Source: Comamonadaceae bacterium
Lineage (GTDB): Bacteria > Pseudomonadota > Gammaproteobacteria > Burkholderiales > Burkholderiaceae_C
Direction: 5' to 3'
Assembly (NCBI GenBank): GCA_013298415.1
Contig: JAAFHN010000154.1
Coordinates: 1-6,439, forward strand
Length of the DNA stretch: 6,439 nt
Numbering within the stretch: the first letter of the stretch is position 1; every line of letters starts with the position of its first letter. Below the pieces are notes generated by a model that saw nothing but the letters and a program-made list of their open reading frames with translations, had not been told where the DNA came from and did not search any database. Position numbers and translations under genes: made by a program. Positions 6,078-6,439 of this stretch are shown in pieces.

Positions 6078-6144
6078 GCAATTGCCCGGATCAAAAAAGA
6101 ATACAAAGCGAAAACAAAGATTTTAAAAAAAGCGACTCGACAGC
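6078..6144 (-). promoter_or_regulatory. AT-rich intergenic region, candidate promoter of the heptose operon
   Basis: This is the only gap between genes in the window and is far richer in A/T than its surroundings. On the minus strand a possible -10 TATTCT (6103-6098) lies 17 bases downstream of a possible -35 TTAAAA (6126-6121); each matches the sigma-70 consensus at four of six positions, and the -10 is preceded by TTTG. Transcription would start near 6091, giving a short leader to the ATG at 6077. A run of seven T (6133-6127 region, minus strand) follows shortly after the peptidase stop and could help end that transcript, but the upstream stem is only about four base pairs. There is no strong Shine-Dalgarno sequence before the epimerase start. 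Confidence 0.35.
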
Positions 6145-6439
6145 TCAGCGCTTGCCCTGAATCTCTGCGTAAAACGCTTCGCGGTTTGGCGCGCGGCCCA
6201 GGAGCTCGGTCACCAGCGCCATGGGCTCTTTTTGGCCGCCCTGGGCGAGGATGATGTCTCTGTAGCGGCGGCCCACAACCGGATCCATCAGCTTGCCTTT
6301 GAAAGCCGTGAGCATGTCGAGCGCCAGCACTTCGCTCCACAGGTAGCTGTAGTAGCCCGAGCCGTAGTGCGCGGGCAGGTGGCCAAAGCCCGCCACGAAC
6401 TTGGTGCCGGGCACGTGGCCGAGCGGGGTTTTGCTTTCC
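6145..6439 (-). CDS. M3-family zinc oligopeptidase, C-terminal fragment
   Basis: The last 97 codons of a gene that begins beyond the right edge. The visible part contains FGHLPAHYGSGYYSYLWSE followed by VLALDM, the strongly conserved C-terminal region of M3 peptidases (thimet oligopeptidase, oligopeptidase A, Dcp). The His of GHL, the Tyr five residues on and the Tyr twelve residues on match the His/Tyr residues that line the active site in thimet oligopeptidase. It continues with RRYRDIILAQGG and ends with LLGRAPNREAFYAEIQGKR, the usual LGRxPxxxAF ending. The HExxH zinc motif would lie upstream, outside the window. These enzymes cut short peptides in the cytoplasm or, when exported, the periplasm; the N-terminus needed to decide is missing. 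Its function is unrelated to the sugar genes, so it is probably a chromosomal neighbour at the edge of the cluster. Family is certain, subfamily is not. Confidence 0.93.
   Translation of the reverse strand, partial: ESKTPLGHVPGTKFVAGFGHLPAHYGSGYYSYLWSEVLALDMLTAFKGKLMDPVVGRRYRDIILAQGGQKEPMALVTELLGRAPNREAFYAEIQGKR

Noticed and set aside
6127..6152. Rho-independent terminator after the M3 peptidase gene
   Set aside because: A T-run is present on the minus strand, but the stem before it is only AGCG/CGCT with a long loop and mismatches beyond; too weak to annotate as a terminator.
5376..6254. Plus-strand open frame of 292 codons opposite the epimerase and the peptidase end
   Set aside because: It crosses the intergenic gap and runs into two genes with strong motifs on the other strand; the translation resembles no family.

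Overview
The window holds one uninterrupted set of genes on the minus strand, read from high to low coordinates. GC content judged by eye is near 60 %. Protein style and gene set suggest a proteobacterium, most likely a betaproteobacterium of the Burkholderiales; this is an impression from the sequence, not a tested placement. No RNA gene, insertion sequence or CRISPR array was seen. Both ends of the window cut through genes.

Layout in transcription order. The 3' end of an M3-family zinc oligopeptidase gene (6439-6145) is followed by a 67-bp AT-rich gap (6144-6078), the only real intergenic space. Then come seven nearly gap-free genes: a GalE-like NAD-dependent epimerase/dehydratase (6077-5118); a nucleotide-sugar dehydrogenase homologue whose catalytic cysteine position is threonine (5131-3809); a short-chain dehydrogenase with a long C-terminal tail (3812-2916); a Gfo/Idh/MocA oxidoreductase (2931-1909); a GHMP kinase of the heptose-7-phosphate kinase type, hddA (1912-929); a sugar-1-phosphate nucleotidyltransferase of the hddC type (920-159); and the start of a SIS-domain sedoheptulose-7-phosphate isomerase, gmhA-like (162-1). 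Consecutive genes overlap by a few bases or are 8 bases apart, and three or four junctions are ATGA stop/start overlaps, so the set is almost certainly one translationally coupled operon.

Interpretation. The last three genes match known steps to an activated heptose: isomerisation of sedoheptulose 7-phosphate, phosphorylation at C1 and nucleotidyl transfer, with a GmhB-type phosphatase expected outside the window. The first four genes are all NAD(P)-dependent oxidoreductases and probably modify the activated sugar before it enters a surface polysaccharide, capsule or O-antigen. The exact final sugar cannot be read from sequence. The most interesting point is the UDP-glucose-dehydrogenase homologue lacking its catalytic cysteine. 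It could do a single two-electron oxidation, for example of the secondary C6 alcohol of a heptose, instead of making a uronic acid. I regard the cluster as a candidate for a poorly described modified-heptose pathway.
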